Source: Epiperipatus broadwayi
Taxonomy: Eukaryota; Onychophora; Udeonychophora; Euonychophora; Peripatidae
Length of the DNA: 64,000 nucleotides
Direction of reading: 5' to 3'
NCBI GenBank assembly: GCA_028023455.1
Contig: JAQFVV010013075.1
Span: forward strand, 62,001-126,000
Shown: positions 40,711 through 54,286 of the stretch, piece after piece
Layout: each line of letters begins with the position of its first letter
How positions within the stretch are numbered: position 1 is the first letter of the stretch
Translations under genes and position numbers: made by a program
The notes under the pieces: model-generated
Told to the model about the DNA's origin: nothing
Databases searched by the model: none
Seen by the model: only the letters and a program-made list of their open reading frames with translations

Positions 40711-41067
40711 TTTACTGCTATATCATAACCAATTATGCATATTGTCGCATGATAATAATATAGTTTAATTTATTTTGAATAAAATTTAAACAAACCAATT
40801 AATCAATTCATCAAATAAAAATTTAGATGTCAGTTGTTTTTTATAATAAAGTCTAATATTAATTTATAGTAATTGATAGTCAAATTGTACTTGTTTTCAA
40901 TTCTGCCTTAGACTAATATTTTAATGTTTATTTGTGTAAAATAATGTTTTACTTGTTTTATGCTTAAAATACAAATAGATCTTATCTTTATTATTAATAT
41001 TAGGGGGAAAGGTCTTTGCACATTAGATATATAGGCAACTGAAAAAAATGAATATTTAAGATGTAAA
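40711..41067. other. No gene recognised
   Basis: A+T-rich sequence between LINE copy D and the ATT/ATC array; nothing supported. Confidence 0.5.
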
Positions 41068-41683
<616 letters not shown>

Positions 41684-41833
41684 TGGAGTTTTTAGATTCA
41701 CCTTGAAATAAAAACATGATGAAAGAGTGTCCCAAAATTAATTAAGTCAATCCCTTGTTTTAAAAATTAAGGATTGACTTAATTAATTTCTGGATCTTCA
41801 TGCTTTTATTTTAAGTTAAATCTAAAACCTCCA
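41684..41833. mobile_element. Palindromic MITE-like element
   Basis: Arms of about 65 bases start TGGAGTTTTTAGATT and end AAATCTAAAACCTCCA, with a TTGACTTAATTAATT-type inner arm and a short loop near 41757. The arms carry several mismatches and indels. It shares no sequence with the MITEs at 39.7 or 45.7 kb, so it is a separate family. Confidence 0.8.
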
Positions 41834-41977
41834 GTTGTGGTTGGAGAAACACTTTTTTTTATTATATTTCTATTTAGTGCACAATCCATAAAAGCACTTA
41901 ATATAAATTTATTTTGTTTCTATTATGTTTATGTTTTTAGTATTGGCACAGTAAATAAAAATGTAAAACCATATTGT

Positions 41978-41982
<5 letters not shown>

Positions 41983-42042
<60 letters not shown>
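41983..42042. repeat. (TA)n at the LTR element 5' edge
   Basis: Pure TA ending exactly where the 5' LTR begins with TGTAACG. Together with ATATA just after the 3' LTR, this places the insertion in TA-rich DNA. Confidence 0.95.
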
Positions 42043-42045
<3 letters not shown>

Positions 42046-43469
42046 AACGTTTATTTATATACGTTGCAAATATATTGGCATTTGGTAAAAGCTAAAAGAG
42101 TAAATTTAGATTTTTTTTTTGATTAGTATAATTTTTGTTAAAACGTGCAATGAAAGTTAAAATTGTCATTCTTATTTTTTTTTATCTAATTGGAAATACA
42201 AATTGGAAAGAATAAATGACATGCAGATTACTAATCCAGATAAATTAAAAGAATTCCAAAAGTATAAGCTAAAAGAAAAATATTTTAGCTAATTAAAGAT
42301 GAAAGAATAATGCTAAAAAAAATTAAGACTTTGTAATTTAAATTTAAGAGAGAGTGTACAAGATTTTCTTATACTCTGATAAAAAGACAAAAGAGTGTGC
42401 AGAAGTTTCATAAACTGGATCGCTATATAAAAAGGAGAGGACAACTTCAATCTGGTCTTCTCTTTAACTTCTAGTTACGTCTCTGAAAGTTGGAGGTTTC
42501 CGCAAGCATAACCTGTGGCAAGAAATATACTTCTACACAGGTATGCCCCTTGCTGTACCAAGCTATCACGCAAGCATGGAAACGGGACTTGTGAAAACTG
42601 CTTTTTGCAATAAAAGGGTCACTACAACCGTGCCTTTTCTCCAGCTATAGAATGGAACAATAATGGAAGACACCGGCAGGAGAGACCAATGGAAATTCTC
42701 ATGATCTGGGATCCCATAAACCTACATGAACTTACTGATAAGTTAAAAATAAATGTTCCTGATAGTGACTTAAAAGTTTGCAAACAATTATTTATCTAAG
42801 CTTAGACTACCATCCTCATATAGACTTTTCATATTCAAGGGACTTTCTAATAAAGAATTTTATACAAGATCTTGGGACATTATTAAATTGCTTCAATTGC
42901 TTAATCTAACTGTTTTTGTTAATCGATTCATTATCTGGATTAGTGTGTGTGTATTTTCCTGTTTAGTTAATTCATAATTTAACTTATAAATATTTTTAGT
43001 TTGTTAGAATAAAAGAGATTTTACTTTTATCAACCTTTTCATTGTGCTTTATTAATAATAGTTATTATTTTTTTAGTATTAAATTTATTATTAGTTTAAT
43101 AAGATTTAAAATGGAATTTACCTTGCCAATATGTTTAAACAATCCCAGGAATAATAATCAAAAAGGAGAAAATAATTCTCGTTACGGTATGATGTAATAC
43201 CGATTAGTTTAAAAGTTTTTTTTTTATTTGTGAGATGTTATATGACGATTTCAGCGAATTATTAGGAATTCTGGTGCCCAGATTAAATAAATTAAAAGCC
43301 GATTTCATCAATAGCACTATTCTCAACAATTAATAGGCCGAGTTGATTAGGAAATATAGCTATGTTTTTAGAATAGAAATACAACTTTCTTCTTTTTTGA
43401 CATAGCTTGATCAACTCACGCACAGTTTATATTAGCATGTAGAGGCCTAAGCAAATGGAAAATGTTATA
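42043..43469 (+). repeat. 5' LTR
   Basis: 1427 bases, TGTAACG...GTTATA. It holds a TATA box at 42424-42433 and TCTGGTCTTCTCTTTAACTT shortly downstream as a plausible start region. A CACAG/GTATGCC splice-donor-like site lies at about 42540, and AATAAA signals near 42850 and 43010. Compared with the 3' LTR it has scattered substitutions and small indels only. Confidence 0.83.
42424..42433 (+). promoter_or_regulatory. LTR TATA box
   Basis: TATATAAAAA, repeated in the 3' LTR at about 44592 as ATATAAAAA. It lies about 380 bases into the LTR, a normal place for the end of U3 in a long LTR. Confidence 0.6.
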
Positions 43470-43470
43470 A

Positions 43471-43488
43471 TGGCAACCCAACTTGGGC
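43471..43488 (+). promoter_or_regulatory. Primer-binding-site-like sequence
   Basis: TGGCAACCCAACTTGGGC starts one base after the 5' LTR. The TGG start and position fit a tRNA primer-binding site, and the sequence resembles the lysine-tRNA type (TGGCGCCCAAC...) with an indel. It is absent after the 3' LTR, as expected. Confidence 0.6.
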
Positions 43489-44207
43489 TTCAATTTAACA
43501 ACTACAACCTGAGATAAGTTGTAATGATAAAGAACGTTACAACGATGACCCAAAGAAACTCACAGCCAGAAAATAAATAGTAATTTTTTTTAAAAAAAAT
43601 TATAAAAACTAACTAACTAATTAAACACTGATTATTAAAATATAAAAAATATTTTTTTAATATGACTTCCAGAAAGAAAGAAAAAATGTATGTATATTTT
43701 TTTTTGATATGTCTAAAAAAAACATGATCGTGGCTGATGTAGATGTAAGTCACAAGTATTTGACCAGGTAGGTGGTTACGGAAGAGGGGAAAAACATAGC
43801 CCCGAATCCTAGTACACAGTATATTAACATAAGACCACCTTTATATGCCCATCAGACTATTTCTAGCAGGGATCCCAATAAAGGGGAAGGTGGATCAAGT
43901 TGGACCAAGTTGCCACAAGCCTGTAAGACTCAAAACGATGCGCAACACTCGTTTGTGCTTATAACTTGGGCTTCTTATCGTTACTATTACACTAAAGTGG
44001 AAAGGACACAGATGAATGTTGAAATATTTTCCATTCCTGCCATATTAGACCTAAAAGTGGGTGTTAAAGCTGAATGTCGTTTGTGAATGAATCTACAGAA
44101 TATATCAGCACGCTACTACAAAAAAAAACCGAATATGAATTTGAAAACTTAAGAATAAAATTAGTGTAAACCCCTATTTTATTCTTATCTCCTGACGCTG
44201 GTGGTAT
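43489..44207 (+). other. LTR element interior, no recognised protein
   Basis: Contains one open frame, 43772-44086 (104 codons, starting MVTEEGKNIAPNP), with no gag, protease or polymerase motif. It may be a remnant or a chance frame. No convincing polypurine tract precedes the 3' LTR; GGTGGTAT is the only candidate. Confidence 0.5.
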
Positions 44208-45637
44208 TGTGACGTTTATTTATATATGTTGAAAATATATTGGCATTTGGTAAAAGCTAAAAAAGTAAATTTAGATTTTTTTTTTGATTAATATAATTTT
44301 TGTTAAAACGTGCAATGAAAGTTAAAATTGTCATTCTTATTTTTTTTTATCTAATTGGAAATAAAAATTGGAAAGAATAAATGACATGCAGATTACTAAT
44401 CCAGATAAATTAAAAGAATTCCAAAAGTATAAGCTAAAAGAAAAATATTTTAGCTAATTAAAGATGGAAGAATAATGCTAAAAAAATTAAGACTTTGTAA
44501 TTTAAATTTAAGAGAGAGTGTACAAGATTATTATCTTATATGCTGATAAAAAGACAAAAGAGTGCGCAGAAGTTTCATAAACTGGATCACAATATAAAAA
44601 GGAGAGGACAACTTCAATCTGGTCTTCTCTTTAACTTCTAGTTATGTCTCTGAAAGTTGGAGGTTTCCGCGAGCATAACCTGTGGCAAGAAATATACTTC
44701 TACACAGGTATGCCCCTTGCTGTACCAAGCTGTCACGCAAGCATGGAAACGGGACTTGTGAAGACCACTTTTTGCAACAAAAGGGTCACTACAACTGTGC
44801 CTTTTCTCCAGCTATAGAATGGAACAATAATGGAAGATGCCGGCAGGAGAGACCAATGGAAATTCTCATGATCTGGGATCCCATAAACCTACATGAACTT
44901 ACCGGTAAGTTAAGAATAAATTTTCCTGATAGTGACTTAAAAGTTTGCAAACAATTATTTAACTAAGCTAGGACTACCATCCTGATATAGACTTTTCGTA
45001 TTCAAGGGACTTTCTAATAAAGAATTTTATACAAGATCTTGGGACATTATTAAATTGCTTTAATTGCTTAATCTAACTGTTTTTGTTAATCGATTCATTA
45101 TCTGGATTAGTGTGTGTGTATTTTCCTGTTTAGTTAATTCATAATTTAACTTATAAATATTTTTAGTTTGTTAGAATAAAAGATTTTACTTTTATCAACC
45201 TTTTCATTGTGCGTTATTAATAATAGTTATTATTTTTTTTTAGTATTAAATTTATTATTAGTTTAATAAGATTTAAAATGGAATTTACCTTGCCAATATG
45301 TTCAAACAAACCCAGGAATAATAATCAAAAAGGAGAAAATAATTCTCGTTACGGTATGATGTAATACTGATTAGTTTAAAAGTATTTTTTTTTATTTGTG
45401 AGATGTTATATGACGATTTCAGTGAATTCTTAGGAATTCTGGCACCCAGATTAAATGAATTAAAAGCTGATTTCGCCAATAGCACAATTCTCAACAATTA
45501 ATAGGCCGAGTTGATTAAGAAATATAGCTATGTTTTTAGAATAGAAATATAACTTTCTTCTTTTTTGACATAGCTTGATCAACTCACTCACAGTTTATAT
45601 TAGCGTGTAGAGGCCTAAGCAAACGGAAAATGTTATA
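44208..45637 (+). repeat. 3' LTR
   Basis: 1430 bases, TGTGACG...GTTATA, highly similar to 42043-43469. The open frame 44682-44966 within it is interrupted or altered in the other LTR and is not considered coding. After its end the sequence runs ATATAATATAC into the neighbouring MITE. Confidence 0.83.
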
Positions 45638-45648
45638 ATATATAATAT

Positions 45649-45815
45649 ACAAACCATTATACAATTACAAATATCCAGTAACACCCTCTGTTTAAAGATC
45701 TATATCTCAATAATAGCAAACCTTAAAATGGTATCATTTTAAGGTTTGCTATTATTGAGATATAGATCTTTAAACAGAGGGCGTTACTGAATATTTGTAA
45801 TTGTATAATGGTTTG

Positions 45816-45816
<1 letters not shown>
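45649..45816. mobile_element. Near-perfect palindromic MITE
   Basis: Arms of 82 bases (45649-45730 and 45735-45816) around a 4-base loop GTAT. The termini are ACAAACCATTATACAATTAC and its inverse complement, and only about two mismatches separate the arms. It lies 11 bases after the LTR element and directly before (TA)n, consistent with insertion at TA. It has no coding capacity. Confidence 0.88.

Positions 45817-45890
<74 letters not shown>
45817..45890. repeat. (TA)n followed by TTGTAAG
   Basis: Pure TA of about 74 bases directly abutting the MITE arm; the right edge is TTGTAAG at 45891. With 41983-42042 it may be one original TA locus split by the LTR element and the MITE. Confidence 0.95.
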
Positions 45891-45894
<4 letters not shown>

Positions 45895-47529
45895 AAGATA
45901 TAATTTAATATATGTATTACATGAGTTGTTTAAAAGTATGATAGGAATATTTAGAAAAAATATAAATGTATTATTTTTTTAATTAATGAAAATGACTGTC
46001 AGGTTAATAAATGGAATAAAATAAGTTAAAATAGATCAAAAGTCAATTAAAAAGTAAACAAATGGAAAAATAAACTTGGTATCTTAATTTCAATTTAAAA
46101 TAAAAGAAAAATTAGAAGAGGAAAAAATATAATTAAATTTATAAGTAAAAATTTTAATTGCATTTACTATTTTAAAGTAAGGCTTATTTTTTCATTTTAA
46201 CTAAAAAAATTCATAAATGTTATAAGGTATAGTGAAAACAAAAAAAACTAAATTATAACTTTAAATTGCAAATGTAACATAAGGATTATAGTTACTTAGT
46301 GAAATAATTTGAACCAAAACATTAATTGTAAAGAAAGAAAAAAAATGAAAAGTGAATTGAAATGTAAATAATTGTACTGAATTATTTTCTAAAATTATTT
46401 AATTAGAGGAAATTATGATGTAATCAAAGATCAGATTAATTTTTTAAATTGTTTAATTAAGAAGGAATTATTTTTACTGGATATCAGTAATCCATTCAAC
46501 TGATTAGGTAATCAACTGTAATTAATGTTATATTTCAAAAATAAATTAACTAATTAGAATAAAATTGAAAAACTAATTAATGACATGGGAGAACTTCGAC
46601 AATGATTTTATGAAGGATGTATAGGTTATTAATTTTTTATTACAATTATTCTGTTATATTATTCTGTAGTTATTTTGATTTTATCCTGTTAATTTGATTT
46701 GGCTGCTTCTAGTTATATTAATTTTTTCTAACCTCTTACTTGCTGAATTTAGAGGAATCTCTTATTAAGAGAATATAATTCTCCTTCAGCAATGGTTATC
46801 TATTTATTCAGATGCCCTATAACATTATGTGGTGCTAAAGTTGCAACCAGCTGTTAATTTAGTTTTCATCACCCACTTTCTGTGCATTTGATAACCTGAA
46901 ATATGACCTTGGCCTGCTATTGCTGAGACACCTACTCATCATGATTGAAGTCAACTTCTGAATAACATCACAGTGATATATGTTGACCCCAGAAAGAAAA
47001 AGCAACAAGATGTTAAAATAACTGGAAAACATGTTCAATAATCCTTCCACAAACTCTAAAAAACTAATCATGATGGCAGGAATGATCAATCCAATAAAAT
47101 ATAAAAAAACTTAGGTCAATATAAAAAATTAATTCAAAGTCTAGATGTAAATTATAGATAGATGTCAGATTTCATTATCTTAATGAATTTTCATAAATTA
47201 TAAATGGTTAATTTCTTATTATTTAGTTTAAAATAGATTTGTCTATACTAAATATCTCTATAACTAGTTAAATACAGTTTATTATTCTTCTTATCATTGT
47301 TTTTTGTATATTAATATGCTGTTTTAATGTTAATTTGACCCAGACTTTTTCTCTCCATATCTCAACATATAACATTTGATTAAGATACAACTTATCAATT
47401 ATTTTGTTTTGTGTTTAAATATGCATTGTATTATAGCCTAAGTGAGATATTTTCTGGTTTATTTGAGCTGGAATCAAGTACTGGAAGAATTTAAAATCTG
47501 TTTGTGAAATATGTCTGTTAATTATGAAT
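45891..47529. other. No gene recognised
   Basis: A+T-rich; no supported genes. The minus-strand frame 46859-47089 has no motif. Confidence 0.45.
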
Positions 47530-48145
47530 GATACTTGGGGGTATTATTTTCAGTATAAGTACTCACAGGAGAGTTATTTTGCTTCTAAAAGTTATGTATC
47601 AAGTGAAGTGGTCTTGAAATGTAGCTGTGATGTGTGTGTTTATGGACAATCTTAATCTGACCATTCGTATGGTTAATATATAAGATATTGACTTGATTGA
47701 CTTTTCTGTTTGTATAACAGTGTACTTTCAAGTATAATGACATTATTTAAATAAATAAATATATGAATTAATTTTAAATTAAAAATCATAGATATCTGTT
47801 ATAAATTCTTGTCAGCATGTGTGCTCAAATCTTGACTTTGCAATTAATTAATTCTGAATGGCGAATGAGGGTTTTATGCTCTGTATAAATAAAAAGTATA
47901 ATGGGGAGAAATATTTTATGTCTAGGAGTTATGGAGCCAGTGCAAACAGTCTTGAAAGGTAGCCACATATTGTATATTTATAGACAATCTTGGTCTGACT
48001 CCTGGTGTGATTAATATATAAGATATTGATTGTATTAACTCATCTGCTTATATTACAGTACAGTTTCAAATTTATTAAAATTATTTAAAAAAAATAAATT
48101 TATAAATTATATTTAAAAATAAAGTCATAGATATTCATTATAATA
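47530..48145 (+). repeat. Diverged tandem duplication, about 338-bp period
   Basis: CTTGAAATGTAGC with GGACAATCTTAATCTGAC (47613-47660) recurs as CTTGAAAGGTAGC with AGACAATCTTGGTCTGAC (47951-48000). TTAATATATAAGATATTGA, an ACAGT block and a CATAGATAT block follow in both. Two units are present, roughly 75-80% alike by eye. The family is not recognised. Confidence 0.75.
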
Positions 48146-48182
48146 TATTTACATATATACCTATATATTTCTGCTATATTTA

Positions 48183-48830
<648 letters not shown>

Positions 48831-48834
48831 ATAT

Positions 48835-51454
48835 TAAGAGTTTAATATGGTTTAAAATGTTATTAGATTGAAAACAGAAAAATATTTATACTGTCCTTCT
48901 ATAATCATAATTTAAAACAAATTAAAGGTTGAAGAATAATTGTCAATTATGATATATTAATTATTGAATATTTGTAATATTCTCCTGCCCTCTGTTCCAT
49001 GTCTACAAAACTAATTGACAAACTAAAATGATAATTATTTCAAATGAATTAAGCTGGTCTAACTTAGTTATATATCAATTTTCAATTAACCTTATTGAGT
49101 ATTAAAATGTCATTTTAATTTGAAAAAGGTCAAAAGTTAACAAATAATCTGATTTTCCAATTTCAATAAAAGCATTTTAAAATGTTGTAGATGCCCATAA
49201 TGTTCAACAACAGAAAACAAGAATTAGTAATTTTACAATTTTAAAGCAAGGATTGAATATAATATAAAAACAATGGGTTTTAAAAGAAATCTAAATGAAA
49301 ATTAGTTTACTTGCATCATCATTCTCTTGATACAATCTGATTTTTAAGGCTCTTAATGGCTTCTTATATTTTTCTTTGCTGCAGAATATAATATCTGAAT
49401 AAGATCTTGGTGTTTGAAAAATATAGTGATGATGAGTAATAACACACTCCATTAGCATATTCATTTTTATTGCTAATATGACATTTTTTCATCCACATAG
49501 GATTTCTTAAACTTCATAGATCTCAAGAGTAAGTTGTTAAGCTTGGACAGAATAATACACATTTTTGTTATTGATGTGTTATTGCTTTTTAAAATATGTC
49601 CAATAATATCTATAGTTTGTTTTACATAAGGAATACATATTATATTTGCTATATTTTTTCATTCTTTTGTATTTTTGTTTCATTGTAGTTTGATGCAACT
49701 CATTTTAAGTTTTGTTTATTACTGCATTATTATAATGACTGGCTAAAAAGTATTATATATATGATTTAATTTTTTAGCTATGATTTATTTGAAAAATTAA
49801 CTGCTTTAGTAAAGAGAGTTTTTGGGTATAAAAAAAGATCTAAGATGAATGCAAATGATAATCTTTAAGTGTGTGTATTTTTTTTTTTTAAATCAAAAAG
49901 ACAAAAGGTTATTGTATTTGTTTTTTAGTGACAGAAACATTAACAACATCAATGAATGGATATTTTTCATCTCTTTCTCTTTTGATTATTATCTTAGTAT
50001 GAGAATGAATGATGTTTACATGTGAAAATAAATCATATAGTTTATCTTTACATATCACCTGAAAACAACTGACTCAAATAAAAGATTTTAAAAACTCTGA
50101 TTCCAAAGCATGGATTTATTTGTATTTCATAAACAAATCAGCAACCATCCGTGAGATGGAACTATTCATCAGACCACCAAATAACTTCCTACAATGCTTG
50201 CCCACTTCTACATGAAAGAAGTATTGGTGAGAGCTATATAAATGGTCCAGTAAATTGTAAGGCTGACAAACTATGTTTATGTTTCATCATTGGAATTTGT
50301 TTGTAAATGATCAAACTACATAAAGCTAATAAGAATATTATTTGCAACAATTTTACATTTTGTAAAAGAGAAAGAAAATGTCTACAGTTTTTCACTTATG
50401 ATTTTATAGATGGTCTATTTAGCTTCAACTATATCAAACAAATATCTACTGAGTGAAATATCCTATACTTTTTGATCACACTATTGGTAGGATAGGAATA
50501 TCTGCTTTGTTTATTTATTTATTTTTTGGGAGTCTGTACAATTTTGAACAAATAGAAGAATTTGGTTTTTTTACAAAAAAATTCAGAACTATGATTTGTT
50601 AATTATAGCTTGTACAATTGACAAAGTATTACCATTTTTCAGAACTAGAGTTTTATTATTGTATATGACATAGTCCATGACAAGGGTGTCAATCCTTTTG
50701 TCTATCGGAGATTGTCTGATTTTACAATATATAAAATTTGCCTTTATTTTTTAAGATATTTTTTCTAAGTGGTTTAGATTCTTTTTAAATATTGCAAACC
50801 TCAGCTGTAGTTAAATCTGCTTTTAATGGGATTATTTTGTCAACAGCTGATTCCACGTTTCAAATAATTATGTCTAATGGTATCGGGAAGGTGTTAATGT
50901 ATTTTTTTTTTAAAAAAAAAAATAACAATTGAAATGCCACCTTTAAAAAGGATTATTTTTGATAAATCATAAACAGACTTTTTTTATTTGACGCCAGTAA
51001 ACTTTTTTTGAAATTATAATTTTATTAGTCCTTGAAATTTTTTAAATTTTATTTTGCCATTTTAAAAAAATTCTTAAATGTCCATCGAACTTATGATTTG
51101 CAATACAATCAAAAATAAACCGCAATAAAGGGTATATTTTATTCTATTGTTAATATATAAACGTAAATCTAATAATAGTTTGCAATGAGTTTCTTAAATA
51201 AAATTTTTAAATTAAAATAATTTTGTTGGTTTTCTGAAGAAATTTATTAATCTTGTAATTTTTTTGTGTGAAATGTATTTCTACAAGTGACTATAACATT
51301 ATGGTCTTTACATGCAGCAAATAAAAAAATCGCCAAATAATTTTATCTTTTTCACACACACTTTTTCAAACATTCTGAGTTCATTAAACATATCCTCCTA
51401 TAGAGGTTTATTATATTAAAATAAGTATTACCATAGATTACAATATAAAATTTC
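48835..51454. other. No gene recognised
   Basis: A+T-rich with homopolymer runs (for example 50909-50930). I see nothing that can be supported as a gene. Confidence 0.45.
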
Positions 51455-52790
51455 CAGAAAACAACAGAAATAAATATTAACAAATCACCGATTGCAAAAC
51501 AAAACTATCTTTCATGAAAAGTCTTCTAGTGTCTCAAATTATACATTTTTCAGAAATACCCAAAGCAGATACCCGCCTCTGTCCCTTAGTCAGTGCAGTG
51601 TGGTTTTTCCTATTTACGTTATTTGTTTGATATGATTCAATGTACTACACAGCATATAAAATTATATATAAAGAACGTTTTGTTTCTGTATTAAAACATT
51701 TAAATGTTGATGCAAATTATATTTGTGTTAGTTACAATATTGTTTCTTTACTTATATATTCAAATAACTAAATGTAAATACTATTTCTAAGCATTAAAAT
51801 TTATCAGACTATTCTTGCCTTAGATAAATATTGTATTTCAGATATTTATTTCCTATGGAAGTGGGTAGCGATATTAACAACCAATGGCAATCCCATTTCA
51901 AGGATATTTGCTGATTTTTTGCAGAATAAATAAAAATCAAACATTAGAGTCATTGTTTGCCAATATGGTAAAAAAATGGATATGATTCTTCTCACAAACA
52001 ACGAATATTTATCCTTATATTTAAGTTCACATGCACACAAAAAAACAAAGATTGAAGAAGAACAGCTTGTCTCTAAAAACAAACTAATCTTTAATTTTTA
52101 CCTATTTACAGAAAAACAACACCCACTTATTGATCCTTACAATTTTTACATCATTTTTATTCAGCTCAACTCTACTCTATACTCAAAACATGCTCTGCTA
52201 GAGCAGTTAATCTTTCAGATAAGTTATTCATAAAAAAGATATAAATCATATGAGTAATATCTTCTTTTGTAATGGTTATAATAAATGAAATCACAAACAA
52301 TGCCATAATTTAGGCTCAAAACAAAAACAGACGAAACAATTGTAAATAATAGAGTGTATAAGGAACATTATATAGTATTGGATATATTCTAGAACAGTAT
52401 AATCTAAATGCAACATTTATCAATAATCAAAAAAATACTAACATTTTGTCTAGGTTTGAAGATTCAATCTCTCTCAAACCCTATGGTGTTTATGAAATTC
52501 CATATGGAGTTTGTAGCCTTTTATGTGGATATCAGAAATTATCATACCAGTGCTAGGAGATATGAACATGTCCATACAGCAAAGTGGCACCCCTCTCATT
52601 CACAGTATCATTCTATGCTACGGGTAGTGGTCATAATATAGATTTCAAATACTTGGATTCCATCCAGGTGTGACAATCTCCACCAATAAAATCAAAAAAT
52701 GCACTAAAATAAATAAGTAATCAGATTATATCAACAAACCTAATGGTACATGTAAACTACTTTCAGTTTGGAAAATAAATTTAAAATCTA
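51455..52790 (+). pseudogene. Penelope-like element, copy 2 (more decayed)
   Basis: The pieces follow copy 1 in order. A KTTEINI-NKSPIAKQN segment (about 51458) is followed by EIPKADTRLCPLVSAV (51552, the HKPDT region) and FVSVLKHLNVDANYICVSYN (about 51673, motif A region, here with Asn where copy 1 has the catalytic Asp). An IFADFLQNK segment (51904, IADLF region) and a SKHALLEQLIFQIS segment (52188) come next. A GIY-YIG remnant with ARRYEHVHTAKWH (about 52546) and YINKPNGTCKLLSVW (about 52728) closes it. Frames change repeatedly and stops are common. No motif C Asp pair was found. It has the same orientation as copy 1, 33 kb away, so it is an independent older insertion of the same or a sister family. 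Ends are not defined. Confidence 0.78.
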
Positions 52791-54257
52791 TCATTGTATA
52801 CCCATTTTTATATTAACATATTTTTTTAAAGGTTAAACCTTTAATCTTCTTGTACATCAATGATTAAAGCAAGTTTTCTATGCTTTTTTTTCAAAATAAT
52901 CTTTATTTGCACAAAAAGTAAAATATACATTGTAATATAGAATTCATGTTTACAATCATGTCTGACACATTAAAGACTAATTAGTTATTAAATTAGATGA
53001 TGATTACAAGATTAAAAGTAAAACTTTATGTTATGTTACTTATCAGGAGTGATCTAATTTGGCATATAAATCCCATGGCGTGTAAAGTTTTAGTGTCATG
53101 AATAAATAATATAGATGGCATGTTCTTAGATCACTTTCTTTAGTTTTATATAGTAACTTTAAGAAAATGTTGTCAATAATATTCTTCACACAATTGAGAG
53201 TTGATCAACTTTAATTGTACTTGATAAAAAAGGAAAACATAATAGTTTCAGCATTATTAACTTGTTACTTACTACAATATTAAGTTAATGATTATGGATA
53301 GATTGATCTTCCATAATGATACACAAATACCATTATTATTATCTAAGTTTGAATACAGACAAATTTAAAACTTTTATAATATTTTAATAAAACTTAATTT
53401 TTTTTTCCATAAAATCTTTACATATGCCAATTCTCGCTGCCTATTTAATTATTGGTAAGTAAATGGGTATCTTAACTAGAGTATAAACAAGCCAAGAACA
53501 CTCATAAACTCTGCCCTATTTGCCTATTTTCCAGATCTACCAACTTATAAGCAACAATCCTGATGATACCGATTTAATTTATCTCTTTTTGCCGGCACCG
53601 CTAGGGGAAACACAAAGAGATTCTAATTTGAAATTATATAATGAGACTTTTTTAGGATAATATAAGTTTGACTATTTAAAGGTAATGACCTAATTAAAGG
53701 TCATGACCTTTCACATTAATTATATTTATAGGATTAGTGGGAGATCATCTAATCAGAGCAAGCATAATTTAATAACTAAAGTAATAATATTTTAAACAAA
53801 AAGAAACAATGATTCTGCAAATTATGATATACATATATAAGATTTATTACTTTAAATAAAAAAGGCATAAATATTTTGTTTATATTGTTTCATTAATCAT
53901 TATTGGCCTCTTTAGATACACATAATTTGATTCATATTTATACGGTAACACAAGTATATCATATGAAATTTGTTTATAACATGGAAAATAACATTTCTTA
54001 TTCATTACTTTATTTTATTATGGCTCATTTATATGTGAATAATTAATAAGTTCCCTGACAAACACAATTAATTTAGCACTATGAGAGTAAATAAATGTCT
54101 TGTGAGATACCAATCCATCCCCAGAAAGAACAAAATATAGCACTTGACCTAATATTTAGAATGATTAATTTTATGACAAAAATGTACATTACCAAAATAA
54201 GTAAATTACTCTTAGTTTATACTGAGTGAGAAACATGTGTGGGATAGTTCGTTAACA
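52791..54257. other. No gene recognised
   Basis: No supported gene. Near 53580-53625 a GCCGGCACCGCTAGGGGAAA block followed by ACAAAGAGA resembles 24743-24775 and may be a piece of a shared SINE. Confidence 0.4.
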
Positions 54258-54269
54258 TATACATATATA

Positions 54270-54286
54270 TATAATTGCATCGCAAA
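54270..54286 (+). repeat. Left target-site duplication of RTE copy A
   Basis: TATAATTGCATCGCAAA, 17 bases, exactly repeated at 57615-57631. The match stops at both edges. The CATCGC core is not simple sequence, so chance identity is unlikely. Confidence 0.92.

Larger units (their letters stand above)
42043..45637 (+). mobile_element. Non-autonomous LTR retrotransposon (LARD-like)
   Basis: Two direct repeats of about 1.43 kb (42043-43469 and 44208-45637) enclose only 738 bases. Each begins TGTAACG or TGTGACG and ends GTTATA, giving short imperfect inverted termini. Each contains a TATA box, and a tRNA-primer-like site begins one base after the first. ATAT precedes the first and follows the second, compatible with a 4-bp TSD, though the TA-rich setting weakens this. 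No gag, protease, reverse transcriptase or integrase motif is visible between the LTRs, so mobility would depend on proteins from a related element. The LTRs differ at few positions by eye, so insertion is fairly recent. The superfamily (Gypsy or BEL) cannot be decided. A plain tandem duplication is the alternative. Confidence 0.8.

Noticed and set aside
42043-45637. Simple segmental tandem duplication
   Set aside because: LTR-like termini, a TATA box in each copy and a primer-site-like sequence only after the first copy favour an LTR element, although duplication is not fully excluded.
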